Shown here piece after piece: positions 54,409 to 62,382 of a stretch of DNA of 64,000 bases. Made by a program: the position numbers and the translations under genes. A model generated the notes under the pieces. It saw only the letters and a program-made list of their open reading frames with translations. It was not told the origin of the DNA and did not search any database. The stretch spans positions 62,001 to 126,000 of the forward strand of contig CAMFKI010000005.1 of the NCBI GenBank assembly GCA_945957365.1. The letters are read 5' to 3'. Source of the stretch: an uncultured Alphaproteobacteria bacterium (GTDB lineage: Bacteria > Pseudomonadota > Alphaproteobacteria > Rhizobiales > Aestuariivirgaceae). The stretch's first letter is position 1; the number at the start of each line of letters is the position of its first letter.

Positions 54409-55101
54409 TCAGTAGGTGGCGCGGCCGCCGGACACGTCGAACACCGCACCCGTCGAGAAGGAGCATTCCTCGCTCGCCAGCCAGCACACGAGGCTTGCCA
54501 CCTCGTCGACCTTGCCGAGCCTGCCCATGGGGATCTTCGACAGCATGAAGTCGATGTGGCTCTGCGGCAGCTGGTCGAAGATCGGCGTCCTCACCGCGGC
54601 GGGCGTCACGCTGTTCACCGTGATCCTGGTTTTGGCCAGTTCCTTGGCCAGCGACTTGGTGAAGCCGATGACCGCTGCCTTTGAGGCCGAATAGGCCGAG
54701 GCATTGGGGTTGCCTTCCTTGCCGGCGATCGACGCGATGTTGACGATGCGGCCATAGTCATTGGCCATCATGTGCGGCACCACGGCGCGGTTGGTGAAGA
54801 AGGTGCCGTCGAGGTTGATGGCGATGGTGCGGTGCCAGTCCTCGATCTTGACATCGAGCACGGTGGCCGTGGGGCCGGCGACGCCCGCGCTGTTGACCAG
54901 CACGTCGATGCCGCCCAGCTGCTTGACCGTTTCCGCGGCCGCAGCCTGCACCGAGTCCCAGTTGGAGATATCGGTCCGGATGCCGCCGTGCATGTCCCAC
55001 ACGACGACCTTGCCGCCTTCGGCTTCGATGCGCTTGGCGACCGCCTCGCCGATGCCCGAAAGTCCGCCGGTGACGACGGCGCGCCTGCCTTGAAATCTCA
55101 T
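54409..55101 (-). CDS. SDR family oxidoreductase, last gene of the sugar importer operon
   Basis: A 230-residue short-chain dehydrogenase. Cofactor motif TGGLSGIG (about 11-18), structural NSAG in place of the usual NNAG (about 76-79), and catalytic YSASK (Tyr about 139). VVWDMHG at the second strand has an Asp, which favours NAD+. Its ATG overlaps the PfkB kinase stop as ATGA, so the two are made together. Resembles 3-oxoacyl-ACP reductase-like sugar acid dehydrogenases; the exact substrate is open. Confidence 0.9.
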   Translation of the reverse strand: MRFQGRRAVVTGGLSGIGEAVAKRIEAEGGKVVVWDMHGGIRTDISNWDSVQAAAAETVKQLGGIDVLVNSAGVAGPTATVLDVKIEDWHRTIAINLDGTFFTNRAVVPHMMANDYGRIVNIASIAGKEGNPNASAYSASKAAVIGFTKSLAKELAKTRITVNSVTPAAVRTPIFDQLPQSHIDFMLSKIPMGRLGKVDEVASLVCWLASEECSFSTGAVFDVSGGRATY

Positions 55102-56042
55102 CGCTTGATCTTCCAGTTCTTCATCTTGTCGAGGGTGTCTTCGAAACTCACGATGCCGGCATCGGAGCCGAGCCCCGTGGCCACGAGCCCGGCCGAGGCC
55201 TGGGCGAAGCGCAGCCCGGTCTCGACATCCATCCGGTGATGGAGCGCCGCGATGAAGCCCGCGTCGAAGGCATCGCCGCAGCCGGTGGTGTCCACCACCT
55301 CGACCTCGTAGGCGGGGGACTTCAGCCGCGTGCCGTCCGTGTGGGCGTAATAGGCGCCATCGCCGCCCAGGGTGAAGACGCAGCACCTGGCACCCTTGTC
55401 GAGATAGAACGCGGCGCAGTCCTCGGGCGTCGCCTGGCCCGACATGTCCTTCGCCTCTTCGATCGAGGGCATGAAATAGTCGATGTAGGGCAGCAGCGGC
55501 GCCACGATGCCGATGGTTTCGGCACTGGCCGCGATCAGGTCGAAGGTCACCGTGCGGCCGCGCTTCTTGGCTTCCTTCAGCAGCGTGACGGAGGCCGGTC
55601 CGTCGAGGCGCTTCAGAAGCCCGGTGCCGCCGAGGTGGATGATGGGCGCATCGAAGACCTGTGCATAGGCGGAGGCCGGCACGTCGAAATGATCCGATGC
55701 ACCGCGCACGTGCAGCGCCGGGCGGTCGCCGTTGGGGCGCACGTTGAGAATGGTGGCCGACGTCGGCACGCCGGCGATGCGCTGCATGGTGCTGGTATCG
55801 ATGCCGTGCTTCTGCAGGGTCATCAGCACCCAGTCGGCCTTCTCGTCGTCGCCCACCGCGCCGACGGCGAGGCTCTTGAGCCCGAGTTTCGCGGTGTCGA
55901 CGACGGTGCCGCCCGCGGTGCCCGCGACGGTGAGGCGGATCTCCTCGATGAAGTCGACGTTGCCCCTGTCGGGAATGCGGGTGACGGGCCGGCCCAGCAC
56001 ATCGAGGATGTAGAGGCCGATCACCGAAACGTCGTGGCCCAT
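55098..56042 (-). CDS. PfkB family carbohydrate kinase
   Basis: A 314-residue ribokinase-fold sugar kinase. N-terminal sugar site GGTVVDTAKLG (about 44-54). The C-terminal PfkB signature reads DTTGCGDAFDAGF (about 251-263), with the catalytic base Asp in GCGD and the anion hole before it. It phosphorylates a sugar, probably the one imported or its ketose. Its start lies one base after the small membrane protein stop, and its end overlaps the SDR start. Confidence 0.92.
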   Translation of the reverse strand: MGHDVSVIGLYILDVLGRPVTRIPDRGNVDFIEEIRLTVAGTAGGTVVDTAKLGLKSLAVGAVGDDEKADWVLMTLQKHGIDTSTMQRIAGVPTSATILNVRPNGDRPALHVRGASDHFDVPASAYAQVFDAPIIHLGGTGLLKRLDGPASVTLLKEAKKRGRTVTFDLIAASAETIGIVAPLLPYIDYFMPSIEEAKDMSGQATPEDCAAFYLDKGARCCVFTLGGDGAYYAHTDGTRLKSPAYEVEVVDTTGCGDAFDAGFIAALHHRMDVETGLRFAQASAGLVATGLGSDAGIVSFEDTLDKMKNWKIKR

Positions 56043-56043
56043 C

Positions 56044-56496
56044 TCAGTCCCGGTACTTGTTCATGGCCGTGACGGCGCCGGCCAGCACCACCGCCACGGC
56101 GGCGATGCCCCAGACCAGCGGCTGGCGCCAGAACGGTGGCGTGCCGAGCTGCACCTTGCCGGCCAGCGTGTTGGGATCCGGCGGCCTGAGGAAGAAGGCG
56201 CCATAGAGATGCGCCGCGGCGATGGCCACCAGCAGCACGATGCAGAAGATCATCGCCACCACCATGGCGACGGTGATGACGCTGCGGACCTTCACCCCCG
56301 GCTGCGCCATGGGCAGCAGGTTGTTGACCAGACCGGCGACGACGACGAGGACGCTGCCGAAGGCAAAGAGCTGGAGACTGAAGGGCTGGAAGATGAGGAG
56401 CAAGGCGAAGATGCCGAGCCCGATGATGAAATATTCGAGACGCAGCGCTTGCCGGCGCGTCATCCCCAGGTCCTGCCTGTGCTCATGGTTGCTCAT
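56044..56496 (-). CDS. Small membrane protein coupled to the sugar ABC importer
   Basis: A 150-residue protein of no family I recognise. Four hydrophobic spans: about 21-39, 44-65, 71-97 and 124-143; a charged N terminus with MTRRQALRLEY. Its ATG overlaps the stop of the ATPase gene (ATGA) and the PfkB gene follows one base after its stop, so it is made with the importer. Small membrane proteins occur in a few rhizobial two-ATPase importers (for example the glycerol system), which hints at an accessory subunit role. Confidence 0.8.
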   Translation of the reverse strand: MSNHEHRQDLGMTRRQALRLEYFIIGLGIFALLLIFQPFSLQLFAFGSVLVVVAGLVNNLLPMAQPGVKVRSVITVAMVVAMIFCIVLLVAIAAAHLYGAFFLRPPDPNTLAGKVQLGTPPFWRQPLVWGIAAVAVVLAGAVTAMNKYRD

Positions 56497-57581
56497 GCGC
56501 GCACCGCCCTGCCGTCCTCGCCGAAGAAATGCGTCTGCCGCGGATCAGGGCGCAAGTGCAGCGCTTCGCCCACCTTCACCCGCTTGTCGCGCGGCACCAC
56601 CACGCGGATGTCGCCGCCGGACGCCGTGCGGGCATGGATGAGCGTCTCCGCTCCCATCGGCTCGATCAGCTCCGCCTGCGCGGCGATGGTGTCGCCCGCC
56701 TTGTCCTGCACCGTGGTGAAGGCGCGCGGACGGATGCCCACCGTGACCTTGGACGGCTTGAGGCGCGACACCGCAGGGTCGGCCGCGATGTTGAGCGGCT
56801 GGCCCGCCAGGACCACGTCGGCCTTGCCGTCACCGAAGCTGCGGAGATCGGCCTCGACCAGGTTCATCTGCGGCGTGCCGATGAAGCTCGCCACGAAGAC
56901 GTTGGTGGGCTTGGCGAAGACCTCGTGCGGGGTGCCCACCTGCTCGATCACGCCATCCTTCATGATGGCGATGCGGCTGGCCATGGTGAGCGCCTCGAGC
57001 TGGTCGTGCGTCACGATCACCGTGGCCTTGGACAGGCCGGTCAGCACTTCCTTGATCTGGCCGCGCATCGAGTGGCGAAGCTCCACGTCGAGGCGCGACA
57101 GCGGCTCGTCGAACAGGAAACAGTTGGGATCGCGCACGATGGCGCGCGCCACCGCGAGGCGCTGCTTCTCGCCTTCCGAGATCTGGTTCGGCATGCGGTC
57201 GAGCACCTCGCTGAGGTGCATGATCTTCGCCACCTTCGACACGCGCGCATCCTGGTCGGCTTTCGAAAGGCCTTCGTAATGCAGCGGCATGGCGATGTTC
57301 TGGCCCACCGTCAGCGCCGGATAAAGGGCGTAGAACTGGAACACCATGGCGATGTCGCGCTTCTGCGGCGGCAGCTCGTTCATGCGCTGCCCGGCGATGA
57401 TGACGTCGCCGCTCGTGGCGCGTTCCAGCCCTGCGATCATGCGCAGCGTCGTGGTCTTGCCGCAGCCCGAGGGGCCGAGCAGGCAGACGACCTCGCCGGC
57501 TTCGACTTTCAGGTCGGCGTCCTTCACCGCGGTGAAGGCGCCGAACTGCTTGGTGACCTTGCGGATTTCAATCGTCGACAT
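56493..57581 (-). CDS. Sugar ABC transporter ATP-binding protein (MalK-like) with variant signature motif
   Basis: A 362-residue CUT1-class ATPase. Walker A GPSGCGKTT (about 36-44), Q loop VFQFYALYPALTV, Walker B CFLFDEPLSRLD, and switch histidine in VIVTHDQLEAL are intact. The signature motif, usually LSGGQQ, reads ISEGEKQRLAVARAI (about 135), missing the first conserved glycine. A TOBE domain occupies the C-terminal 120 residues. Follows the second permease by one base. See the second ATPase at 61149-62240, whose defects are the reverse. Confidence 0.95.
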   Translation of the reverse strand: MSTIEIRKVTKQFGAFTAVKDADLKVEAGEVVCLLGPSGCGKTTTLRMIAGLERATSGDVIIAGQRMNELPPQKRDIAMVFQFYALYPALTVGQNIAMPLHYEGLSKADQDARVSKVAKIMHLSEVLDRMPNQISEGEKQRLAVARAIVRDPNCFLFDEPLSRLDVELRHSMRGQIKEVLTGLSKATVIVTHDQLEALTMASRIAIMKDGVIEQVGTPHEVFAKPTNVFVASFIGTPQMNLVEADLRSFGDGKADVVLAGQPLNIAADPAVSRLKPSKVTVGIRPRAFTTVQDKAGDTIAAQAELIEPMGAETLIHARTASGGDIRVVVPRDKRVKVGEALHLRPDPRQTHFFGEDGRAVRA

Positions 57582-57582
57582 G

Positions 57583-58527
57583 TCAGCGCTTCACGGTTCC
57601 GAAGGTCACGCCCCTGAGCAGGTGGTTCTGCAGGAAGAAGGTGACGAGGAAGACGGGGATGAGGAACAGGGTTTCGATGGCCGCCAGCAGCGTCCAGTCG
57701 GTGCCGCGGCCACCCGACGAGACGGCCTGGTTCATGGCGACGGGCACGGTGCGCGTGTCGGGCCCCGACAGGAGCAGCGCGAAGAGGAACTCGTTCCAGG
57801 TGAGGATGAGGCCGAAGACGAAGGTGGCGGCGAGGCCCGCGATCACCTGGGGGAGCGCGATCTTGAAGAACACCTTGATGTCGGACGAGCCGTCGATGCG
57901 GGCAGCGTCCTCGACGTCGAGCGAGAGCTCGTCGAAGAAGCTCTTCATCATCCAGATGGTGAAGGCCAGGTTGAAGGCGGTGTAGAGCAGGATGATGCCG
58001 GTGTACGAGCCCGACAGGCCCACCACGCGGAACATCAGGATCACCGGGATGATGACCACGATGGCCGGCAGCATGCGCGTGGTCAGGATGATGAACAGGT
58101 AGGTGTCATTGCCCTTCAGCGGATAGCGCGAGAAGCCGAAGGCCGCGAGCGTGCCGATCACCAGCGCCAGCAGCACCGAGGACGAGGCGATGACGATGGA
58201 GTTGAAGAAGTAGCGGTCGAAGCCGGTGGCTTCCGGCGCGCCGCCCGGGGTCATCGAGCGCATGAACACCGAGCCGAAGTTCTCGAGCGTCGGGGTGAAC
58301 ACGAACTGCTGCGGGATAAGCCCGAACAGCGAGGTGGGCGACAGGGTGGGCGGCACCGCGAGGGCCGCGTCCTGCGGCTTGAAGGCGGTGAAGATGATGA
58401 ACAGCACCGGCAGGAAGTAGATCAGCGACACGATGGCCACGACCAGCGTGCGGCCCCAGCCGGCCTCGCCCACGCCGCTCGCCTTGCGGAAGCCCAGCGC
58501 CTCCCAGATGGAATTGTTCTCGGCCAT
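57583..58527 (-). CDS. Carbohydrate ABC transporter permease (MalG-like)
   Basis: A 314-residue CUT1 permease with six spans, starting with a cytosolic N-terminal segment. The EAA loop reads DVEDAARIDGSSDIKVFFKI (about 211-230), followed by LPQVIAGLAATFVFGLILTWNEF, where the LTWNEF element is typical of MalG-type subunits. It starts 4 bases after the other permease stop and has a GGGAG site. Confidence 0.94.
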   Translation of the reverse strand: MAENNSIWEALGFRKASGVGEAGWGRTLVVAIVSLIYFLPVLFIIFTAFKPQDAALAVPPTLSPTSLFGLIPQQFVFTPTLENFGSVFMRSMTPGGAPEATGFDRYFFNSIVIASSSVLLALVIGTLAAFGFSRYPLKGNDTYLFIILTTRMLPAIVVIIPVILMFRVVGLSGSYTGIILLYTAFNLAFTIWMMKSFFDELSLDVEDAARIDGSSDIKVFFKIALPQVIAGLAATFVFGLILTWNEFLFALLLSGPDTRTVPVAMNQAVSSGGRGTDWTLLAAIETLFLIPVFLVTFFLQNHLLRGVTFGTVKR

Positions 58528-58531
58528 GGCG

Positions 58532-59596
58532 TCAGTCTCCCTGGCTGCGGCGGTTGGCGATGTAGAGGTAGAGGTTGGTCAGCACGATCACCATGAACAG
58601 CATCAGGTAGGAGATGGCCGCCCCCTCGGAGGTCTTGTTCTGCTCGTTGGCGATGCGGATCAGGTGGTAGGAGATCGTCATCGTGTCGTTGCCGCCCTTG
58701 GTCAGCAGGATGACGAGGTCGGCCAGCTTGAAGGCCTCGATGGTGCGGAACAGCAGCGCCAGCATCATCAGGCCGCGGATATAGGGGAAGGTGATGGTCC
58801 AGAACTGCCGCCACTTCGACACGCGGTCGATGGCGGCGGCCTCGTAGAGATATTTCGGCACCGAGACGAGGCCCGCCAGCACCAGCAGCATGACGAAGGG
58901 CGACCACATCCAGGCATCGGCGAAGACGATGCCGGTGACGGCGCCCGCCTTGGAGTCCATCAGGATGAACTGGCCGCCGGTGATGGCGTTGATCACATAG
59001 GACAGGATGCCGAAGGTCGGGTCATAGTAGTAGGAGAAGAACACGCCCGAGGCGACGACGGAGAGCATCATCGGGGTGAGCACCAGGATCAGCAGGTACT
59101 TGCGCAGCGGGAACTGCTTGGCGAAGAGCATGGCCAGAAGGAAGCCGACGATCATCTGCGCGGTGACGGTGAGCACGACGAACATCGCGGTGTTGACGAG
59201 GGCCCCCCAGTTGGCGGGCGCCATGATGTCGTTGGTCAGCACCTTGGTGTAGTTGGCGAGGCCTATGAAGCGGATCGACTGCTGGTTCGACTGATAGGCG
59301 AAGAACGACAGGCCCAGCGACCACAGCAGCGGAAAGATGTTCATGACGAAGAGCACGGCGATGGCCGGCGCCACGAGCAGCCCGCCGTAATACTTGCGGC
59401 GGTAGGCGTTGACCACGAAGGCCGCCGCAACGAGCGCCGCCATCGCGCCGACGATCCAGAAGGAGACATGCGGCGGAAGGGCGATGGCCGCGAGGACCGA
59501 CACCACGAGGCCAACCAGAATGGCGAGCTTCCAGTTGTCGGGGGAGAGGCGCATGAGCGCCGGTGGCGCAGCTGTCGCGGTCGTCGAGACGGTCAT
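58532..59596 (-). CDS. Sugar ABC transporter permease (MalF-like)
   Basis: A 354-residue CUT1 permease. Two extra N-terminal spans (about 23-62) precede the core, as in MalF-type proteins. The EAA loop is YEAAAIDRVSKWRQFWTITF (about 257-276). NIFPLLWSLGLSFFAY and FADAWMWSPFVMLL are family segments. The ATG at 59596 is used; an ATG eight codons upstream is the alternative, and neither has a strong ribosome site. It follows a terminator-like hairpin after the binding-protein gene. Confidence 0.93.
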   Translation of the reverse strand: MTVSTTATAAPPALMRLSPDNWKLAILVGLVVSVLAAIALPPHVSFWIVGAMAALVAAAFVVNAYRRKYYGGLLVAPAIAVLFVMNIFPLLWSLGLSFFAYQSNQQSIRFIGLANYTKVLTNDIMAPANWGALVNTAMFVVLTVTAQMIVGFLLAMLFAKQFPLRKYLLILVLTPMMLSVVASGVFFSYYYDPTFGILSYVINAITGGQFILMDSKAGAVTGIVFADAWMWSPFVMLLVLAGLVSVPKYLYEAAAIDRVSKWRQFWTITFPYIRGLMMLALLFRTIEAFKLADLVILLTKGGNDTMTISYHLIRIANEQNKTSEGAAISYLMLFMVIVLTNLYLYIANRRSQGD

Positions 59597-59622
59597 CGGC
59601 AAAGCGTTCCGGAGGAGCATGC

Positions 59623-59654
59623 AAAAAGGGTGCGGGGATCGTCTCCCCGCACCC
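59623..59654 (-). terminator. Intercistronic terminator/attenuator between the binding protein and permease genes
   Basis: A perfect 11-bp stem, GGGTGCGGGGA / TCCCCGCACCC, with a 5-base loop, followed on the minus strand by TTTTT (59627-59623). It lies inside the importer operon, 14 bases after the binding-protein stop. It should reduce transcription of downstream genes and protect the 3' end of the binding-protein message. Confidence 0.85.
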
Positions 59655-59668
59655 GGGGTTCAGGCGTG

Positions 59669-61102
59669 TTACTGAATGAGGCCGGCGTTCTTCAGGAGGT
59701 CTTCCTGGAACTTGGCGACATTGTCCATCGTGGTCTTGGCGTCCTGCTTGCCGGTGATGGCAAGGTCGAACTGGTCCTGCTGCTGGGTGAGCAGTTCGAA
59801 GAACTGCGGCACGTGCCACATGTCCTTCTGCCAGTCGAGCGACTCGGCGAACGCCTTGTTCCACGGACGGTAGGTGGCGTATTTCGGATCCTCATAGACC
59901 GACTTGATGGCAGACTGGCCACCCGCTGCAGCGAACTTGTTCTGCATCTCGGGCGACAGCCACCACTTCACGAAGGCCACGGCCTCCTTGGTCTGCTCGG
60001 GCGTCGTCCAGGTGGTCAGCACGAAGGGTTGGCCGCCGATCTGCTCGGTGTGGTCGATCTTGCCGTCCGCGCCGCGCAGGCCCGGCGCCATGCCGAACAC
60101 CAGCTTGTCGGAGACCTTGGAGGACTTGGGATCGAGCGAGGCTTCGCCGAGGCCCACCCAGTCAACGTTCATCGCCACCTTGCCTTCGCGGAACAGCTGG
60201 TCCGAGACGAAGATGTCCATGGTGCCGGTCTTGACCACTGGCGGCATGTACTTGAGCAGCTTCAGGAAGTGCTCCATGCCGGCGATCGATTCAGGCGAGT
60301 TGACCACGCCTTCGGCATGACCGGTCGGGGCCTTGGTCTCGTCCCAGATGTTGCCGCCGTGCTGCCACATGAAGGTGTGGACCGACGTGGTGGAGAAGTC
60401 GTAGCCCTTGCCGGCCTGGTAGGCGATTCCGTAGAAGTCGTCGTCCAGCACCTGGCCGGCCAGCTTCTCGCCCTTCTTGCGCATGAAGAACTCGCCGATG
60501 TGCTCGAACGTGTTCCAGTCCATGTTGGAGATTTCGTCGCCGGTGCAGGGCAGCTTCTCGTTGTACTTGGCCTTGAAGGCGGCCTGCTCCTCGTCGTTGC
60601 ACAGCACGTCCTTGCGGCCATAGGTCACGAGCACGTCGGGGAACTGCGGGAAGCCGTAGAGATTGGCCGACTTGTAGGGATAGGTCGAATAGGCGTTGTA
60701 GACGGCGGGATGGATCGACTCCATGGTCTTCTTGAAGTCCGGATCGGCATCCACGAGGTCGTTGATCTTGCGGTAGTAGCCGCCTTCGACGAAGGCGCCG
60801 AGCCACTGCGAATCCGAGACGATGAAGTTGTACTTCTGCTCGCCGGACGTCAGCGACGCATTGACGCGCGTATAGAAGTCGGGCCACGGGATGAAGTCGA
60901 CGTCGAGCTTCACCTTGTTGCCGCTGGCCGGCTTGTACTGCTCGTCGAAGAACTTCTTCATCACGCGGGTCGGCGGCCAGTCGGGCACCGCCATGGTCAG
61001 CGTCACGTCATCCGCAAAGGCGTAAGTCGCCCCTCCGGTCAGCAGGGTTGCGGCAAAGCCCGTGGCTGCCGCGAACCCCTTCATCTTCGTAACAACGGTC
61101 AT
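59669..61102 (-). CDS. Sugar ABC transporter substrate-binding protein (CUT1 class)
   Basis: A 477-residue periplasmic binding protein, longer than the usual 400-430. Signal peptide about 1-30. The opening TLTMAVPDWPPTRVMKKFFDEQY and the VDFIPWPDFYTRVNASLTSG segment are typical of family 1 sugar-binding proteins. VNVDWVGLGEASL and the GGQPFVLTTWTTPEQ region line the expected ligand cleft. ATG at 61102 has GGAGGAA 9 bases upstream. The ligand cannot be read from sequence; polyol or sugar is likely from the kinase and dehydrogenases in the operon. Confidence 0.93.
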   Translation of the reverse strand: MTVVTKMKGFAAATGFAATLLTGGATYAFADDVTLTMAVPDWPPTRVMKKFFDEQYKPASGNKVKLDVDFIPWPDFYTRVNASLTSGEQKYNFIVSDSQWLGAFVEGGYYRKINDLVDADPDFKKTMESIHPAVYNAYSTYPYKSANLYGFPQFPDVLVTYGRKDVLCNDEEQAAFKAKYNEKLPCTGDEISNMDWNTFEHIGEFFMRKKGEKLAGQVLDDDFYGIAYQAGKGYDFSTTSVHTFMWQHGGNIWDETKAPTGHAEGVVNSPESIAGMEHFLKLLKYMPPVVKTGTMDIFVSDQLFREGKVAMNVDWVGLGEASLDPKSSKVSDKLVFGMAPGLRGADGKIDHTEQIGGQPFVLTTWTTPEQTKEAVAFVKWWLSPEMQNKFAAAGGQSAIKSVYEDPKYATYRPWNKAFAESLDWQKDMWHVPQFFELLTQQQDQFDLAITGKQDAKTTMDNVAKFQEDLLKNAGLIQ

Positions 61103-61148
61103 GTCAGGTTTCCTCCCATGGTTAACCGTTAGGCTTCTGGCCGCAGCG

Positions 61149-62240
61149 TCAGGTCATTACCTGTCCGCTGGCGGCACGGAAGATGTGGATCTTGTCGAGG
61201 TCGATGGTGATCGGAACCGTGTCGCCGGGCTTCAGGCCCGAGGCACTCTGTTCGGGAAGCACCATGCGCAGCGTCTCGCCCCCGGCTTCGACCGAGACGA
61301 CGGTGACGTCGCCCAGCGGCTCGATGAGATGGACGCGGGATGGAACGGCGGCCTCGCCCGCCGCGGCGGGGCGCAGGTCGCTCGGGCGGATGCCGACGAG
61401 TGTCGCCTCGCCGGCATTGCCGGAATGGATCTTGCGGCCCGACAGCAGCTTGCCCAAGGGCGTGTCGAGGCTCGACAGGTCGGCGGCCAGCGTCGCCTTG
61501 ACGATGTTCATGTGCGGCGAGCCGATCTTGCCGGCCACATAGGTATCGGCCGGTTTCTCGTAGAGCTCGTCCGGCGTTCCGCGCTGCACCACCGCACCAT
61601 CGCGCATCACCGCGATCTCCTCGCCCATCGACAGGGCTTCGAGTTCGTCCGGCGTCGCGTAGACGATGGTCATGCCGAACTGGCGGTGCAGGCGCTTCAG
61701 TTCGGCGCGCATGTCGTGGCGCAGCTTGGCGTCGAGATTGGTGAGCGGCTCGTCGAGAAGCAGGATCTTCGGCCGACGGATCAGCGAGCGGCCGAGCGCC
61801 ACGCGCTGCTGCTCGCCGCCCGACAGCGTGTTGGGCTTGCGCTCCAGGCGATGCGAGAGCTTCAGCATCGCCGCGGTTTCCTTCACGCGCGTGTCGATCT
61901 CCTCGCGGGCCACGCCCTCTTCCTTCAGGGGATAGGCGAAGTTCTCGTAGACGGTGAGATGCGGATAGAGCGCGAAGGACTGGAACACCATGGAGACGCC
62001 GCGGCCTGCGATGGGCGAGGTCGTCACGTCTTGGCCGTTGATCTCGAGGCGGCCCGCGTCGGTGGCCACCAGTCCGGCAATGGTGCGCAGCGTGGTGGTC
62101 TTGCCCACCGCGCTTGGCCCGAACAGCACGAAGAAGCGTCCCTCCGGAACGTCGAAGGAGAGATTGTCGAGGGCGCGCACCTTGCCGTAGGACTTCGAGA
62201 TCCCGGAAAGACGCAGCGCTGGAGCCTTGCTTCCTGCCAT
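61149..62240 (-). CDS. Second sugar ABC transporter ATP-binding protein, lacking the switch histidine
   Basis: A 363-residue MalK-like ATPase. Walker A GPSAVGKTT (about 41-49), Q loop VFQSFALYPHLTV, an intact signature LSGGEQQRVALGRSL (about 137) and Walker B ILLLDEPLTNLD are present. The switch region reads TIVYATPDELEAL, where TIVYVTHDQ-like sequence is expected: the catalytic histidine is replaced by proline. TOBE domain at about 245-363. I use the ATG at 62240, preceded by AGGGA; an ATG two codons earlier is possible. First gene of the importer operon. Confidence 0.94.
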   Translation of the reverse strand: MAGSKAPALRLSGISKSYGKVRALDNLSFDVPEGRFFVLFGPSAVGKTTTLRTIAGLVATDAGRLEINGQDVTTSPIAGRGVSMVFQSFALYPHLTVYENFAYPLKEEGVAREEIDTRVKETAAMLKLSHRLERKPNTLSGGEQQRVALGRSLIRRPKILLLDEPLTNLDAKLRHDMRAELKRLHRQFGMTIVYATPDELEALSMGEEIAVMRDGAVVQRGTPDELYEKPADTYVAGKIGSPHMNIVKATLAADLSSLDTPLGKLLSGRKIHSGNAGEATLVGIRPSDLRPAAAGEAAVPSRVHLIEPLGDVTVVSVEAGGETLRMVLPEQSASGLKPGDTVPITIDLDKIHIFRAASGQVMT

Positions 62241-62285
62241 TCCCATTCCCTGTTCAGCGGCCCTGCGGGCTCTTCTTGGTAAAAG

Positions 62286-62334
62286 ACACTAGCCTGTCCC
62301 CGACGATTTGCAAGACGCCTTTCAACGGTTGCAA
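62286..62334 (-). promoter_or_regulatory. Importer operon promoter with LacI-type operator
   Basis: On the minus strand, TTGCAA (62313-62308), a 16-base spacer and TAGTGT (62291-62286) form a candidate promoter. Six bases upstream of the -35 lies the near-palindrome TTTCAACGGTTGCAA (62320-62334), which matches the centre-CG style of LacI-family operators. The gap 62241-62382 shows nothing else. No LacI gene is visible in the window. Confidence 0.45.
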
Positions 62335-62382
62335 CACCTGTGGTGCGATGGGCTATTGCCTAAACTTCATGCAAACTTAGCT

